From positions 1-43,172 of the forward strand of contig JABYQR010000365.1 in NCBI GenBank assembly GCA_022592445.1: a stretch of DNA of 43,172 nt, written 5' to 3'. Of this stretch, positions 20,956 to 31,523 are shown in pieces. Positions within the stretch are counted from its first letter, which is position 1. Every line of letters starts with the position of its first letter. Made by a program: the position numbers and the translations under genes. A model generated the notes under the pieces. It was not told the origin of the DNA and made no database searches. It saw only the letters and a list, made by a program, of their open reading frames with translations. This DNA comes from Cytidiella melzeri (Eukaryota; Basidiomycota; Agaricomycetes; Polyporales; Irpicaceae).

Positions 20956-23184
20956 TCAGGGCCTCGCGAAGTTCCGAACACGTGTGGCGTGGTTGACAGA
21001 AAGCTTGATCTGTGGCCAGAGCCACTTCGCCTCCTGAACAGAGATGACGGTGGCCATCGTGCGGACGAACTGATCTCTGGTGGTTGTTAGCGAGTAGGCG
21101 GTGTAGACATTGAGGATGAACTCGTTAGGGAGACCGTGCCGATCGACGTACTCGTCGAGCGCGTTGCCGAGAGAAGGGACACGATCGTGTACGATGGGTG
21201 GCGGTTTGACCAGAGACGAGATGATATGGCCGCGAACATCCCGAACGTTGAGAAGAATGGGCGAGGGGGTGTCCAAGTCCACAGGAGCTAAAGGTAGTGT
21301 TAGTTGTGATTAACGAGCTGGTTACAAGCTTACCGGTACCACGCCGCAGAACTGCAGCCTCTCCACTGGCACCGCTTGCGCCTTGCGAGTACCTGGTGCT
21401 CGAGCTGATTGTTGCCTTACCTTTTGCTTTCTCTTTCTTAGCGGTAGCTCTAGCGGCAGCCTCCAGGCGGTCATTCTCAGAGTCGGAGTCAACAACAACA
21501 ACGGCTGCCGACGACGGGGTAGCAGTGCGTGCCGACTTGTTGGATGACGACGAGGGCATCGAGGGATGCCTCGCAGCGTGTGTAGAGCTTTCACGTAAGC
21601 TGTTGAGTCGTGGATAGAGACCGGACGAAGGGCGGCCGAATGCCTCGTGCTTCCTCGCTGGATGCGACGGCGTCAATACTGACACGGAGACAGGGCTCAA
21701 CGTGACAAACAGGGACACGGTGTGGATGACGACGAGGAGGTGGTGGCAGGCGTGAAGCACAATGCGTTCACCAGCTATCAAACTTATTCAGAAAGCTAGC
21801 CCAGTAAAGACCAAGTTAGTATTTGTACTACCAGCTATATAGTACAAGAGGGGGTGGCTTACCTAGCCCAGTAAAGACCAAGAAGTCGAGATGGGGGGCT
21901 AGGGGCGTACATGTAGCAGTATATATAGACTTCAGGGACCTGCGCACAGACCATGTTGAGGGCAGGCTTTGCAAGAAGCCGTGTGAACGAAGAACAAAAG
22001 AACTACCTAAAGGAGAACAATAGCTATTGTCTAGACCTTGCCAAGAACTCTACCCGTGAGAGAATCTATCTAAAAGAAGACCAACTATTGTATTCCATTC
22101 CCACACCTGTGAGAACATCCTTCCATAAAGAGAACAATAAGGAAAGAACAATAAGGAGCCCATGTGGACAGTATCTATGACGTCAAACCCTAGCTATGGG
22201 CTGAGCCATGTGCTTGTAGCCATGTGGTCTTACTTAAGCTAAGTCACATGCCAGTGTGACGTAGTAGCAAGTAATGTGACTGTGTGGAGCGTCTAAGCCA
22301 CGTGATACGGGCGCTTAATAGATGTGCAAAGGAGTTTATACAGAGAGAATTGAAACTAGGTTGTAGCCCGGAGTTTTACAGATAAAAACAAGAGGTAAAT
22401 TGCGAAAATTAATGGCTAGTCAGGCCATCCATGACAAATACTGTCGAGGTTGATTGTCTTGAGGGAGCCGGACTTCGAGGCAGAGCCGGTTGTGGAAGTT
22501 CCGGCAGAATTTGAGATTGCGCCGCATTGTCGAGCTTGATGGCACTCATCTCCGCATTGAGTGCATCCAGCTCTGCAGCTATTTGTCGAGCACTTGCAAG
22601 ATCTTCCCCTCTCAACAGCATGTGCGTGAGCGCGTCCAAAACGTTTGGGCAGCTGACGAGCAAGGGGTCCTCTTGCCCATTGAAGAAGTTATATACATCT
22701 TTCCTGTGAATGATTGTGAGCGCAGTAGATGATGATCAATGCAATTTGTACATACCATTTCATACCAATGAATTCACGCCCTCCGTTTCCTTGCAGTACC
22801 GGGTAACATTTGCAAGGATCTGTCAGCAAGGCTCGCAAGGCCGCACACTGCGAGAGCTGTAAGAGTGTTTCGACTTGTTGGAATGCCGTACAATTGCGCA
22901 TCGATTGTAGAAACTGGGTAAGCGGTTTTACCCGCTCGAGGTCGAAGTGGCTGGAGGACACAAAAGCGACAGGAGGTGCTGAAGATCCACTTCCTACTTC
23001 GTATTGAGGCCAGCTGTAACGATGGTGAGCACATGCGATGTGTTTTAGAAGAAAGCTGCACAAGCGCAACTCACCTTTGATAACTGTACAAACCGTCCAT
23101 ATTCTCACTGCCCATCACCCTAACACGAAGGCTATGCATTGGAGTGGGACCGCCTGCAGGGTAACAAAGTGAGAATGGAGCCAT
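20956..23184 (-). pseudogene. KDZ transposon third gene (ORF3), split by a solo LTR
   Basis: Exons on the minus strand: 23184-23075, 23013-22756, 22703-21334 (containing the LTR) and 21287-20956. Leaving out the LTR and one AATAC copy gives 1308 nt, exactly 436 codons, with ...RQSTST continuing to VLTPSHPARKHE. The N-terminus MAPFSLCYPAGGPTPMHSLR, GSENMDGLYSYQSWPQYEVG and LTQFLQSMRNCTAFQQVETL looks globular. The middle has a helical stretch (SARQIAAELDALNAEM), a Ser-rich acidic linker (VVVVDSDSEN) and a Lys-rich segment (KKEKAKGKATI). The C-terminus (LLNVRDVRGHIISSLVK...VYTAYSLTTTRDQFVRTMATV) is globular. I do not recognise a domain. The LTR insertion is the only lesion. Confidence 0.72.
21680..22436 (-). 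repeat. Solo A-family LTR inside KDZ ORF3
   Basis: 757 bp, TGACACGGAGACAGGG...CCATGACA, with a perfect 5-bp duplication AATAC at 21675-21679 and 22437-22441. It is the youngest datable event within the KDZ element. Confidence 0.95.
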
Positions 23185-23456
23185 TGACGAGATTGAGACG
23201 GGGGAGGTTGTTGTGGTGAGAGATGAGATGAGAGTTGCATGAGCGCGGGTGTGGACTGAAGCGCATTGCAGTGAGTTGCAAGGTCGGCGATTAGATTGAC
23301 TTGCTGCACTCACTCGCTTGCTGCACTCACTCGACTTGACCGCCCACTTCAACCTCAACCTCGTTTCGCTCTTTTGCGTCAACACAGCTCCTACAACACA
23401 GTCAACATCGCTCAGAATTATATCTAAGTAGGTGATCAAGTGCTTAACTACTCACC
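23185..23456. promoter_or_regulatory. Shared divergent promoter of KDZ ORF3 and transposase
   Basis: The 272 bp between the ORF3 start (minus) and the transposase ATG (plus). It contains a 17-bp tandem duplication, cttgctgcactcactcg, at 23300-23316 and 23317-23333, and further CACTC/GAGTG motifs. No clear TATA box. Confidence 0.5.
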
Positions 23457-26400
23457 ATGGCAAAGGCAAAGGCATCAAAACTACGCAGCACTCGACAAGT
23501 GCACAAAACCAAACTTGCGCGACCTTCGCACTCACAAATGCTTCATCCTGAAGCTCGGGGTGTCAGCAGGGCTTTGAGTATGAGCTTAGGAGCAAGAGAT
23601 GTTGCTGAGGAACGACAGGAGATTGATCAGCGAATACACCAGCAGATACAATGTGCGTACATACCTAGCTTGCAGGGGCGACGCGACTGACATGTTTTGC
23701 AGGTCTCCATGAAACGTCTCGGAATTTGCTCTTCGAGAACATGTTCCAGATGGATCATGAACCTGTGACCGTTGTTCTTCCACCGAGAGAGAAGGAGGAG
23801 GCAGAGTGGGAAGATGTGAATATGGAGGGCGAGGAGCTTGGGGTGGGCGAGACATTTATACACGCGATTGAGGATATAAGTCGGTGAGTTGTCCAGTACA
23901 CAACGCGTGTTGTGCTCTTGATGGCTGAGCTAGAGTGTAGGTGGAGGCGTGGCGGGCAGAAAAAGGGGAAGACATGGCAGCACCGACGTGTTCGCCAGCA
24001 GGAGGCGTGGGGGGGAGTGTTCGAGCCGCTGGTGGATGCGTACCTCAACTACACCTATACTGCAACGCCGGGGGCAGTAGGAGCAATTGCTCCCGAAGAT
24101 AACATCGCTCAGAACATCCAGGTACCGGCGGAGATTCCTATCGTCGCGATCGCGGACGAAACACTTGCATACACTGTGGACGTGTATTGCCTATTCTCTC
24201 GCAAAACGGACATCACAATTACTCGCCTTCCCAACAGCCTTTCTCCCGCTCTTGACCTGATGCGATATGGCTACCTCGCAAAGACCCCTAGCCGGCCAAC
24301 TGTTGCCATTTCCCTCAAGACGCTAGAACTCCTATACAGATTGCGGCAACGCAAAGCCTCGTATAGCGTGGAGGCCTTTGCGAAGGTTCTCTGCGACTAT
24401 TATCAGGTGAGTGAACCACGCTCACGATTACGCAGTTCTGACTACATTACAGATACCCTATCGCCGGCACTTACGAGAAGTATTAGGAGATACATTTGAA
24501 TTGTATCTTCACATCATTCGGCATGTAGATAAATCCGTACACACGACCCTTGGCTGGGACGGTCCAGATTGGAGGCCAAAGAATGCGTGCCGCGCATGCT
24601 GTTATGTAGTATGTGACAATCACCACCTCAAGGTCCTAACCTCATGTCTTCTCGCAGCTCGATGACGAGCCTCCTCTCACCTTCAGTCGGCTGTACGCGA
24701 TGGACGGTAACAATAGTCTCAAGCGTATGGCGATGACAAGCGATCGCACAGCCGCAGACACCCGGGTTCTGGACGACAGTACCTACTTCCTCCCCCGCCA
24801 GTTTGTTGACCAGTACGCGAAAGAGGTGCAAGGCAGAGAAGCCAAAGGTCCAGCCGTGCACAGGCGAGGCATTGGCCACGAGGAAGACTCAGATGAGGAA
24901 GGCGAGGCTGAGGGCAGCGGTAAGATGGTAGAGGGTGACCCGACGGATGGGCTACAGCAACACGAGAACAGTGCGACCCCTGTACAGACGACTGATGGGT
25001 TGGGAGCGACCGACGGCGCCCACAAGCTGAAAAGCGACCTTCGCAAGAAGCTGCTCAACCAGTGCGTCGATAACTGGAAGAGCGCAGCAAAGGAGGAGTC
25101 GAAACGTATGTGGTCCATCTTCGATGAGTCAGGGATATCCGCTTCCGCTTGCCGCCACGGTCTTGTACTGTGGCTTATGGATATGGTGAAGTCAGGCGAG
25201 CTGTACATTCCCTTCTCTTTCATCAAGGTACGGAGCTGATAGATATCTTCAGCGCAAAATACCCTCTTGCAACAGTGGCAAAGGTCTTGGAAAGTATTGG
25301 GCAAGACACTCTCGGAGGATACGACATTGGGTGCGCGTTCCTTTCCACCGTCCAGCGCAGCTCACTTGGCCCAGCTTTTCAGGAGAAGAATGGCCACTTC
25401 TGTGTGTGCGCATTCCATGGTTACAGCCACTGTCATACCTGTCAAATGCAGTTTCACCCCAACAACCTCGCCGGCGCCGGTCTCGAGGACCTCGAAACAA
25501 TGGAACGAATCTTCAGTGCGTCAAATCAGCTTGCCTCAGTCACTCGTTATGCCTCCCCCTACCGGCGACGCCTCTTCATTGAGGCATACTTCCGGCAATG
25601 GGACGAGGACAAGAGCCTCAACACGGGCACATTCATCCTCAGCAACTATCGACAAGCTCTCGAGATCGTCGAGCACGACGCGGAAGTCCTTCGAGAGGCA
25701 ATGGAGTCTCTCGGCATAACTGAAGCCAACATGGATGAATGGGAGCGCGAGGAGATGGGGTTCTTTGCACGTCTAGGCGACGAAGACAATTACGACGTTC
25801 ACGCCGTCGCCTACGTTGAGCTGCTGCAAGAGCTTCGGGATTTGGAGTCGAAGAGAGCGCAAGTGAATGCGCGATTCTTACAGTACATGCCATCCGCTGC
25901 CAGCTCCGGCTCTGCTACATATCGCAAGGAGCTCGCGTCCACCAGACGCCTCGAGACCGAACGGCGCCACACAATGGAACAATACGAGCGCGTAAGCCAC
26001 GACGTGTGTGCACTCGAAGTTGAGATGGGACTGACCGTACGCTGGACTCCGTATACCGAGCAGTACAACGCCACTCTCAAGTACATCAAGGACAGGAAGT
26101 ACCATCGAGCCCTCAACAAGCTGCAAAAGCTGGTCATGCAGCGGCTGTTTGAGCTTCACAAGCTCAACGTTGCTCAAACGGGTGAGTATCAATTCTTCTG
26201 TCTAACACTAGTTCTTACCCGCCGCGGTCTAGGCTACAAAATGAGGACCCACATAGCAAAGTCACTTCAAACCCGGTGCAAGACCATTCAACGTGCTGTC
26301 AAGGCATACAACGCCGCCGCTGCCATGCTCGATCCCCCTCGCCCTGCTCTCGACTGGTCAAACGTCGCCGGATTCAATTTCCTCGAGCAATTCACCCTCC

Positions 26401-26729
26401 TACAAGATACTCATAACGACATACGCGCCAAGGAATGGAGTAAGCCGGCGATCCGCGAAGCGATGAAGCTGCGGCATCGCGTGGCTCGGGCCCACGAAGA
26501 GATCACCCGCCTCAATCTCGAGGTTCGCCGTTTGCACACGGCTATTCGTGACGAAACGCAGCTATTCGACCAGGCCCTCAGACGCCTCGACATCAGCAAG
26601 GACCCCATTTTCGGCGCAACCGCTGAGTTCGTCGCATGGCACAAGAAGGTCAACAGCCACCTCCTGTGGCGCATCGACCAGGTGTATGGTCTCAAGGGCT
26701 TCACCGGCGTGAAGGGGCCAGGAACATGA
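23457..26729 (+). CDS. KDZ-family transposase, nearly intact
   Basis: Seven exons: 23457-23652, 23703-23883, 23941-24406, 24453-24608, 24658-25202, 25253-26181 and 26233-26729. The sum is 2970 nt, 989 residues, with every phase consistent. A basic N-terminus leads to a conserved domain (VFEPLVDAYLNYTY, YTVDVYCLFSRK), then a Cys cluster (CRACCY, about residue 327). The core KDZ motifs are RLYAMDGNNSLKRM (Asp about 349), FDESGI, RHGLVLWLMDMVKSGEL, DTLGGYDIGCAF (Asp about 539), HGYSHCHTCQMQFHPNN and GLEDLETMERIFSASN (Glu about 596). These Asp/Asp/Glu are the likely RNase H-fold catalytic residues (inference). Long helices follow (ALEVEMGLTVRWTP, YKMRTHIAKSLQTRCK). A TGA at 26727-26729 stops the frame, but it stays open for 67 more codons with an acidic tail to the TAG at 26931-26933, suggesting a CGA-to-TGA truncation. 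Activity may be retained. Confidence 0.88.
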
Positions 26730-27086
26730 CTCGGAGGTGCTGTACCACTACCAGCTGATGAGTCTCTCGACAACCTGCTGGTGATGCCCGAGCTCCCCGA
26801 CGAACCGCCTGCAATACTCACGAGGGTTAGCGAAGACGAGGACAACGGTGATGAGCCGGATGCCTTGGACGACGACGAGGAGCAATCCTCCATTGACAGC
26901 CTTGTACAATTTGTGTCGGAATTAGCGCTTTAGTTCGATCAGTAGCACCATTGTTTAGCAAGCGATTTGTTTCTGCGACATCTATTAAGAGTGACATCAA
27001 CCTGTTGCCTTGTGGCATTAACATGAAATAATATTATGTCAGGACAAAAAAAACAAAGGCGCTGACAAGGGACCGCTAGCAAAGTT

Positions 27087-27650
27087 GGGGCGGCGGGAGG
27101 GCGGTGGGGAAGACAACGCTGACGGAGGGATCAGACAAATGACAGGCGGCGTCAGATAGAAGGCGGAAAGGCAAAATGGACGGAGGGACAGCGTGTTTGA
27201 CAGGAACGTCAGACAGACGGCAGGGAGACAGTATTGATGGAGGGGCTGACAGGGGAGCGCCTAAGGAAGGCGAGGGGCGGGGGGCGGCGGGAGGGCGGCA
27301 GGAAGACAACGACCAGCGGAGGGCACTCAGTATTGATGGGAGTGCTCAGTATTGATGGGAGCGTTGATGGGAATGGATCGTTGACAGGGGATGCTCAGTA
27401 TTGATGGGAAATGTCAGGTTCTAGAACGGTCACATGCCATCACACCGAATACGGATATGTCGGGCACGTGCTGCAGGACTTGTAAATATTCGTCATATTC
27501 TATTGCCGCCGGTTTTACTCTACACGGTAATCTCTAGGTAATGGCTAGCTATTAGCTAGTATGCGCTGGTTAGCGGAGATTGGCGTGTAAGCCTGACGAA
27601 TGCCCGCGCTTGACAGGCATATATGGCTCGATATGGGAGAGGTCCAGGTG
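27087..27650. repeat. Right terminal inverted repeat of the KDZ transposon
   Basis: Inverted partner of 18330-18893, ending ...GGTCCAGGTG before the CGATTGAA duplication. The CTCAGTATTGATGGGA motifs are the mirror of the left array. Confidence 0.9.
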
Positions 27651-27779
27651 CGATTGAAGCCTGAGGCAATGTTGTTTGAGTTGTTCGAGGTAATTGTGCT
27701 TGCAGTGAAGAGACCTGAGCGTTATTAGTATTGTTTGACAAGAAGCGCTAACTCCTTGCGTGCCTCAACTTCGACGACC

Positions 27780-29095
27780 ATGTCTCACTTAGACTCGGAC
27801 CTCCTCAAGCACTTTCACAAGTTGGCCCTCGAGCCCAAATTTGCTGCAAAGATCCTCACAAACGACCTCATCTACGACCTTATCTTTGACAACGCCTCTC
27901 CTCGTTCTCTCCTCCTCCTTTCACGCACCTGCAAAACCGCACTCACCGCCGTCCGCGACTACTTGTCTCGAGCGTTGAACATCAACAAACACCTCTCTCG
28001 GTACTTCGACGACCCTCTCGCATTCCGCTGTTTACAAGCCCGCACGGCCTGTCTCGTCTCAGGGTCAACCGCGCTACAGTTCTTCAACAGGGTCCGTTAC
28101 CCGGAGTCTGATCTGGATGTGTACGTTCCCTTGGTGCACCACAAGGAAGTCGGACGGTGGCTGCTCGAACAAGGCTACATTTTTCAGCCAAACAGCGCTC
28201 AAGATGCCGACTTTGAGGTCGCAGCGTTGGATGAGCGAGAGGCGAGAGAGACAGTGGGGGCGTACCCCAATGATTATGCGATGAAGGGAGTCTCCGCCGT
28301 CTTCACCTTTGCAAAGTCATCCTCGCAGGGTGAGCATGACCTGCAAGTGCAGGTCATAGTAGCCTCGCGCTCGCCCATGGAAGTCATCCTCTACTTCCAC
28401 TCTAGTGAGTTGCATCTCGCATTTCGTATTGGCACACGCTGATTTTGGTAGCTGTGGTCATGAACGTTATATCCTGGGACCGAGCCTACTGTCTTTACCC
28501 TCGTGCCACACTCGAAGATCGCACCTCACTTCTCGTTCGTCGGTACGGCGTTCTCATTCGCAACATCGTCACCAAGTACACTGCCCGCGGATGGGCATTC
28601 ATATACTCCTGTCCCGCGTCCCGTAGAAAGGATCTGGCACTCACTTTTGTCCCTCGCTGGATTGGTGACGGGCGCAGCTGGGTCATCAAGCTCCCGACCG
28701 AAGGTGTCACCGCGCCACCATCTTTCAACAGTATATCGAGGCCGCTCACCAGGGACCCATGTTGCCTCACTTCCTGGCGACTTCTCCCCCGCGACGAGGA
28801 CGAAGACCCGTATCCGATGGTTGATTTCGGAGTAACCGTGTCCAGTAACGCGTTCTTCTACCAGTATACGACGTTGATACACCATGCGGCACTGAAGCCA
28901 TTCAGAGACACGTACACGCAATGGGTCAATGACCGTGAATTGTCGAAAAGCCCGGATGGACTACTTCCGTAGTACGTCGTTTAGACTGCACCTATGTTCG
29001 CAAACTAATGTCGATTTTATAGCTACGATCAGAGTTTGGTGGACTACTGTGAAGATAAATTGGAGGGAGCTCGAGTTTGGCGTCTTTGGCACTAG
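27780..29095 (+). CDS. Divergent nucleotidyltransferase-like protein
   Basis: Three exons: 27780-28404, 28452-28968 and 29023-29095 (404 residues; introns of 47 and 54 nt, phases closing). The N-terminus (about residues 25-65; LIYDLIFDNASPRSLLLLSR) is F-box-like. SGSTALQFF (94-102) followed by ESDLDVYV (109-116) has the hG[GS]...DhD pattern of the nucleotidyltransferase superfamily. The third acidic position is uncertain: the candidate strand LQVQVIV (188-194) has Gln. The rest (VVMNVISWDRAYCLYPRATL, RNIVTKYTARGW) fits a large family common in mushroom genomes whose function is unknown. The final exon adds YDQSLVDYCEDKLEGARVWR. The gene starts 122 bp right of the KDZ duplication, so the transposon may have cut its promoter. 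Catalysis should not be assumed. Confidence 0.78.
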
Positions 29096-29390
29096 CGTTA
29101 TACTATTGTATCAGTAATTAGCTCTAGTCGGGGTCAATGTGACTGAAACTCCTGTGTACGTTCGACGCGACGACCGGAAGTAGGATGATCACTGTATGCT
29201 TGCGGAATCTTCGTCCTTGAGATTCTGGCGTCCGCCCTCCAGCAGCTTCGACGCAGGATTGGCATATCCGAATACAATTTGACCATATAGAATGTCATAT
29301 TTGCAGCCAGCCCTCTCTTCCTTCTCTTCTCCGTCTCTCCTCAACTCGTAGGGCTGCTCACATCGCCGTGAAAGGCACTTTTCCTCTTCT
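29096..29390. other. No gene recognised
   Basis: Gap between the nucleotidyltransferase-like gene and the LINE remnant. It may hold decayed upstream LINE sequence; nothing firm is seen. Confidence 0.4.
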
Positions 29391-29960
29391 ATGTACCCAG
29401 GATTCCAGGAAGTCCCATTACCTCTCACCAACTCGAAACGCACCCTGACCGTCACCACCTACGAGCCGTCAATGAACACACACGTACCCTCTGTACCCTC
29501 ACGCCACATTCGAGAAAGCGTACGAGCCTCTTTCACATACTCAGAGGCTACGTCTTTCGACGCCGAGGTTTTTGCACTCGCCGCATGCATCGTACGCGGC
29601 ATCAACACTACTACCGGAGACCGATTGCTCCCACCACCAAGGGGGGAAGTTTCTCACCCGATTCACCACCAATATAACCTTGTCGCTCAAGCAGCTCGGG
29701 CCACACTGAACCACGCACCCACCGGGGAGTACCGCTCTCGCTTCTTCCCTAGGGAAGCTACCCGTTGCGATCACTGCAACGTCTACCAATCGCGCGCGCA
29801 CATCTTGAAACAATGCACTCGATATTGACGGCCCCGGCGCAACTTCCTGCAGTTCCTCAAAAACTCAGCTGACCCCGACCCTTCTCTTTACATCTTTCTC
29901 CTCAAAAATCCCCTTGCCTTTACTTTCAATCACGCATCGAGCAATAGTGCACGTCATTGA
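29391..29960 (+). pseudogene. 3' end of a Tad-like LINE (non-LTR retrotransposon) ORF2
   Basis: The frame resembles the C-terminal end of fungal LINE reverse transcriptase polyproteins. TSFDAEVFALAACIVRG is RNase H-like. It is followed by NHAPTGEYRSRFFP, a CCHC knuckle (CDHCNVYQSRAHILKQC), and LYIFLLKNPLAFTF. A TGA at 29826-29828 interrupts ...CTRY-stop-RPRRNFLQFL where Arg is expected. The 5' end is lost, as is usual for LINE copies. No poly-A tail was identified. Confidence 0.7.
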
Positions 29961-30009
29961 TTTGGTAGTGTACATACTTTGCTGATTCTCACAAGACATT
30001 CCCTAACCC

Positions 30010-30930
30010 TATATTTTGGGGTACATAAATCTTTTGGCACTGCAGCTGATTTTTTACAGAGTTTGAGAAAGATTCAATGATCTCTGGGCAGGAGTCACCA
30101 TCAGAACACAGCCTGTAGTATTTTCAATGAGGCAGTTCAGAAAAAAAATAACAGGACACATGTAACCTTTTCTGGAAGTTGATTATCAAAAAATTTCCTT
30201 CCACCCTATATTCTGGAAGCACAGCAATCAAATTTTTTTTTGCAACAGCAGTGCGTGCTAATGAGCACTGCAACTGATTGATGTATCAGCAGTGAACACT
30301 GCACAAAATTAATGAAAAAGACATATGAAGCCCCTTGCTACCATTGGTAAGGTAACTACCTTTATGAAGGCCTGCTTGATTTGCCTACAGCCAAAATTGT
30401 CAACTGTGTTACAATTACTTAGCAGAGGAACTGTTCCAGATCAGGCTGCTTATCAAAGGTGTTACCAATAACAAATGCACTCACTGAAGTGAATATTCAG
30501 GCACTAATTGCTTGGCAAGGTCATCACCAGGAACAAAGTCACTTGTGCAAGTAACTATTTCAGGCTATATTGCTTGATCAATTTTCTCCTATCATGTAAC
30601 CATGGATGGGAATATTCTGGATAATTATTTCATGTCACTAGTTACTATGGCAGTATCAGAAGTACAGCCCTTGTGCCAAGAGTATTTGCAGATACATATA
30701 TAAGCCCTGCTGGGCTCTACCTAGAGACCTCAGTTTTCACCTCTTAGCTTCAAGGTATGAGCTTCTCTTTGTACTTCAACTAGTATCTCTATACTAACTT
30801 GGTCTCTAGCCTTATCTTCAGACACATACTTCTTTGTTGCGCCAAGCCCTTGTCTCCAAAACAGCATATTCTCTTGCTACCATCCTTGTTCCTCACAATT
30901 CTCTCAGTGCTGGTTGGTTAGTACATTGTT
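30010..30930 (+). promoter_or_regulatory. LTR-like promoter region (family E, unassigned)
   Basis: Starts near ccctaaccctatattttgg. 30060-30300 matches the 213-bp repeat of 164-540, and 30458-30549 is duplicated at 33275-33360. A TATA box (TATATAA, 30697-30703) is followed, 34 bp on, by cagttttcacctcttagc. Then comes an intron-like segment starting GTATGA and ending actaacttggtctctag, which resembles the end of the leader intron-like unit of LTR family A (actaacttggtctttactgggctag). I infer an LTR or LTR-derived promoter. No boundaries with TG...CA or a target duplication were found. Confidence 0.45.
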
Positions 30931-31032
30931 GCCTGCTTAGCTTGTATCACTGTGCTGAGATTCTTTGAACAGCTGAATATTTTGTTGTCTTTCCAATCCC
31001 TCTTCAAATCCCCTTTGACATCCTATACCATT

Positions 31033-31523
31033 ATGCGGTTCTCAATCTCTCTCATTTTGCTTGCTGTCACCACAGCAGTCCATTCAATGGACATTTCTTC
31101 CACTCAAGGTGACACCATTGAAGCCATATGGACGCATTCTGATGGCAGCTTGTCAACATGGTGGCAACCAGTCAGAGCAGGTGACTTCTAAATCTGCATG
31201 TCTTCCATTCAGCTGATCTCACCAAGCTCATAGGACCGGAAGCAATTGCCATCATAAATAAGGCCAAAGATGAAGATATTTTGGAAACCCTGGGCCAAAT
31301 TGCAATTGAAGTCAAGAAGGATGGGCTCTTCAAGGTCATGGTGCTTGGGATGAGCTACAAAGAAGATCCCCTAACTAACGCCCTATGGGAGGACTGGCGA
31401 GCTGGACACAAACTTACGCCTGACAGGTTAGACAAAATTGAAAGGAGACATAGAATTATGTTCATGAGGTGGAAAAAGTGGCTGAATGATCGTCAGTATA
31501 CTATCCCATTTGTCAATAGTTAA
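31033..31523 (+). CDS. Small secreted protein candidate
   Basis: Two exons, 31033-31180 and 31213-31523 (152 residues). The N-terminus MRFSISLILLAVTTAVHS is a convincing signal peptide with cleavage after about residue 18. The mature part begins MDISSTQGDTIEAIWTHSDG, is mostly helical and charged (WEDWRAGHKLTPDRLDKIER, RWKKWLNDRQY), and has no cysteine that I can see. I recognise no domain. The inferred intron is only 32 nt, short for any fungus, so the join is less certain. A longer upstream ATG at 30952 exists but lacks the signal-peptide start. The gene lies about 330 bp downstream of the LTR-like promoter, which could drive it. Secreted effector-like roles are speculative. Confidence 0.5.

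Larger units (their letters stand above)
18330..27650. mobile_element. Complete KDZ DNA transposon with three genes
   Basis: 9321 bp bounded by inverted repeats starting CACCTGGACCTCTCCCATAT and flanked by a perfect 8-bp duplication CGATTGAA (18322-18329 and 27651-27658). Eight-base duplications are what I recall for the KDZ/Zisupton group. Inside are ORF2 (minus, 19096-20691), ORF3 (minus, 20956-23184) and the KDZ transposase (plus, from 23457), the last two divergent from a 272-bp shared promoter. A solo gypsy LTR (21680-22436) is a later insertion; without it and one TSD copy the element is about 8.56 kb. Two of the three genes are structurally sound, and the transposase has one stop near its end. 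The two terminal repeats are about 98% alike, so the insertion is fairly young. Confidence 0.92.

Noticed and set aside
21125..21781. A continuous 218-codon protein starting inside the LTR
   Set aside because: It is ORF3 exon sequence read back into the inserted LTR; the true upstream exon lies beyond the LTR.
23071..23439. Longer ORF3 start at 23439
   Set aside because: It crosses the tandem repeats of the shared promoter and has low-complexity Ser/Thr sequence; the ATG at 23184 starts the globular part.
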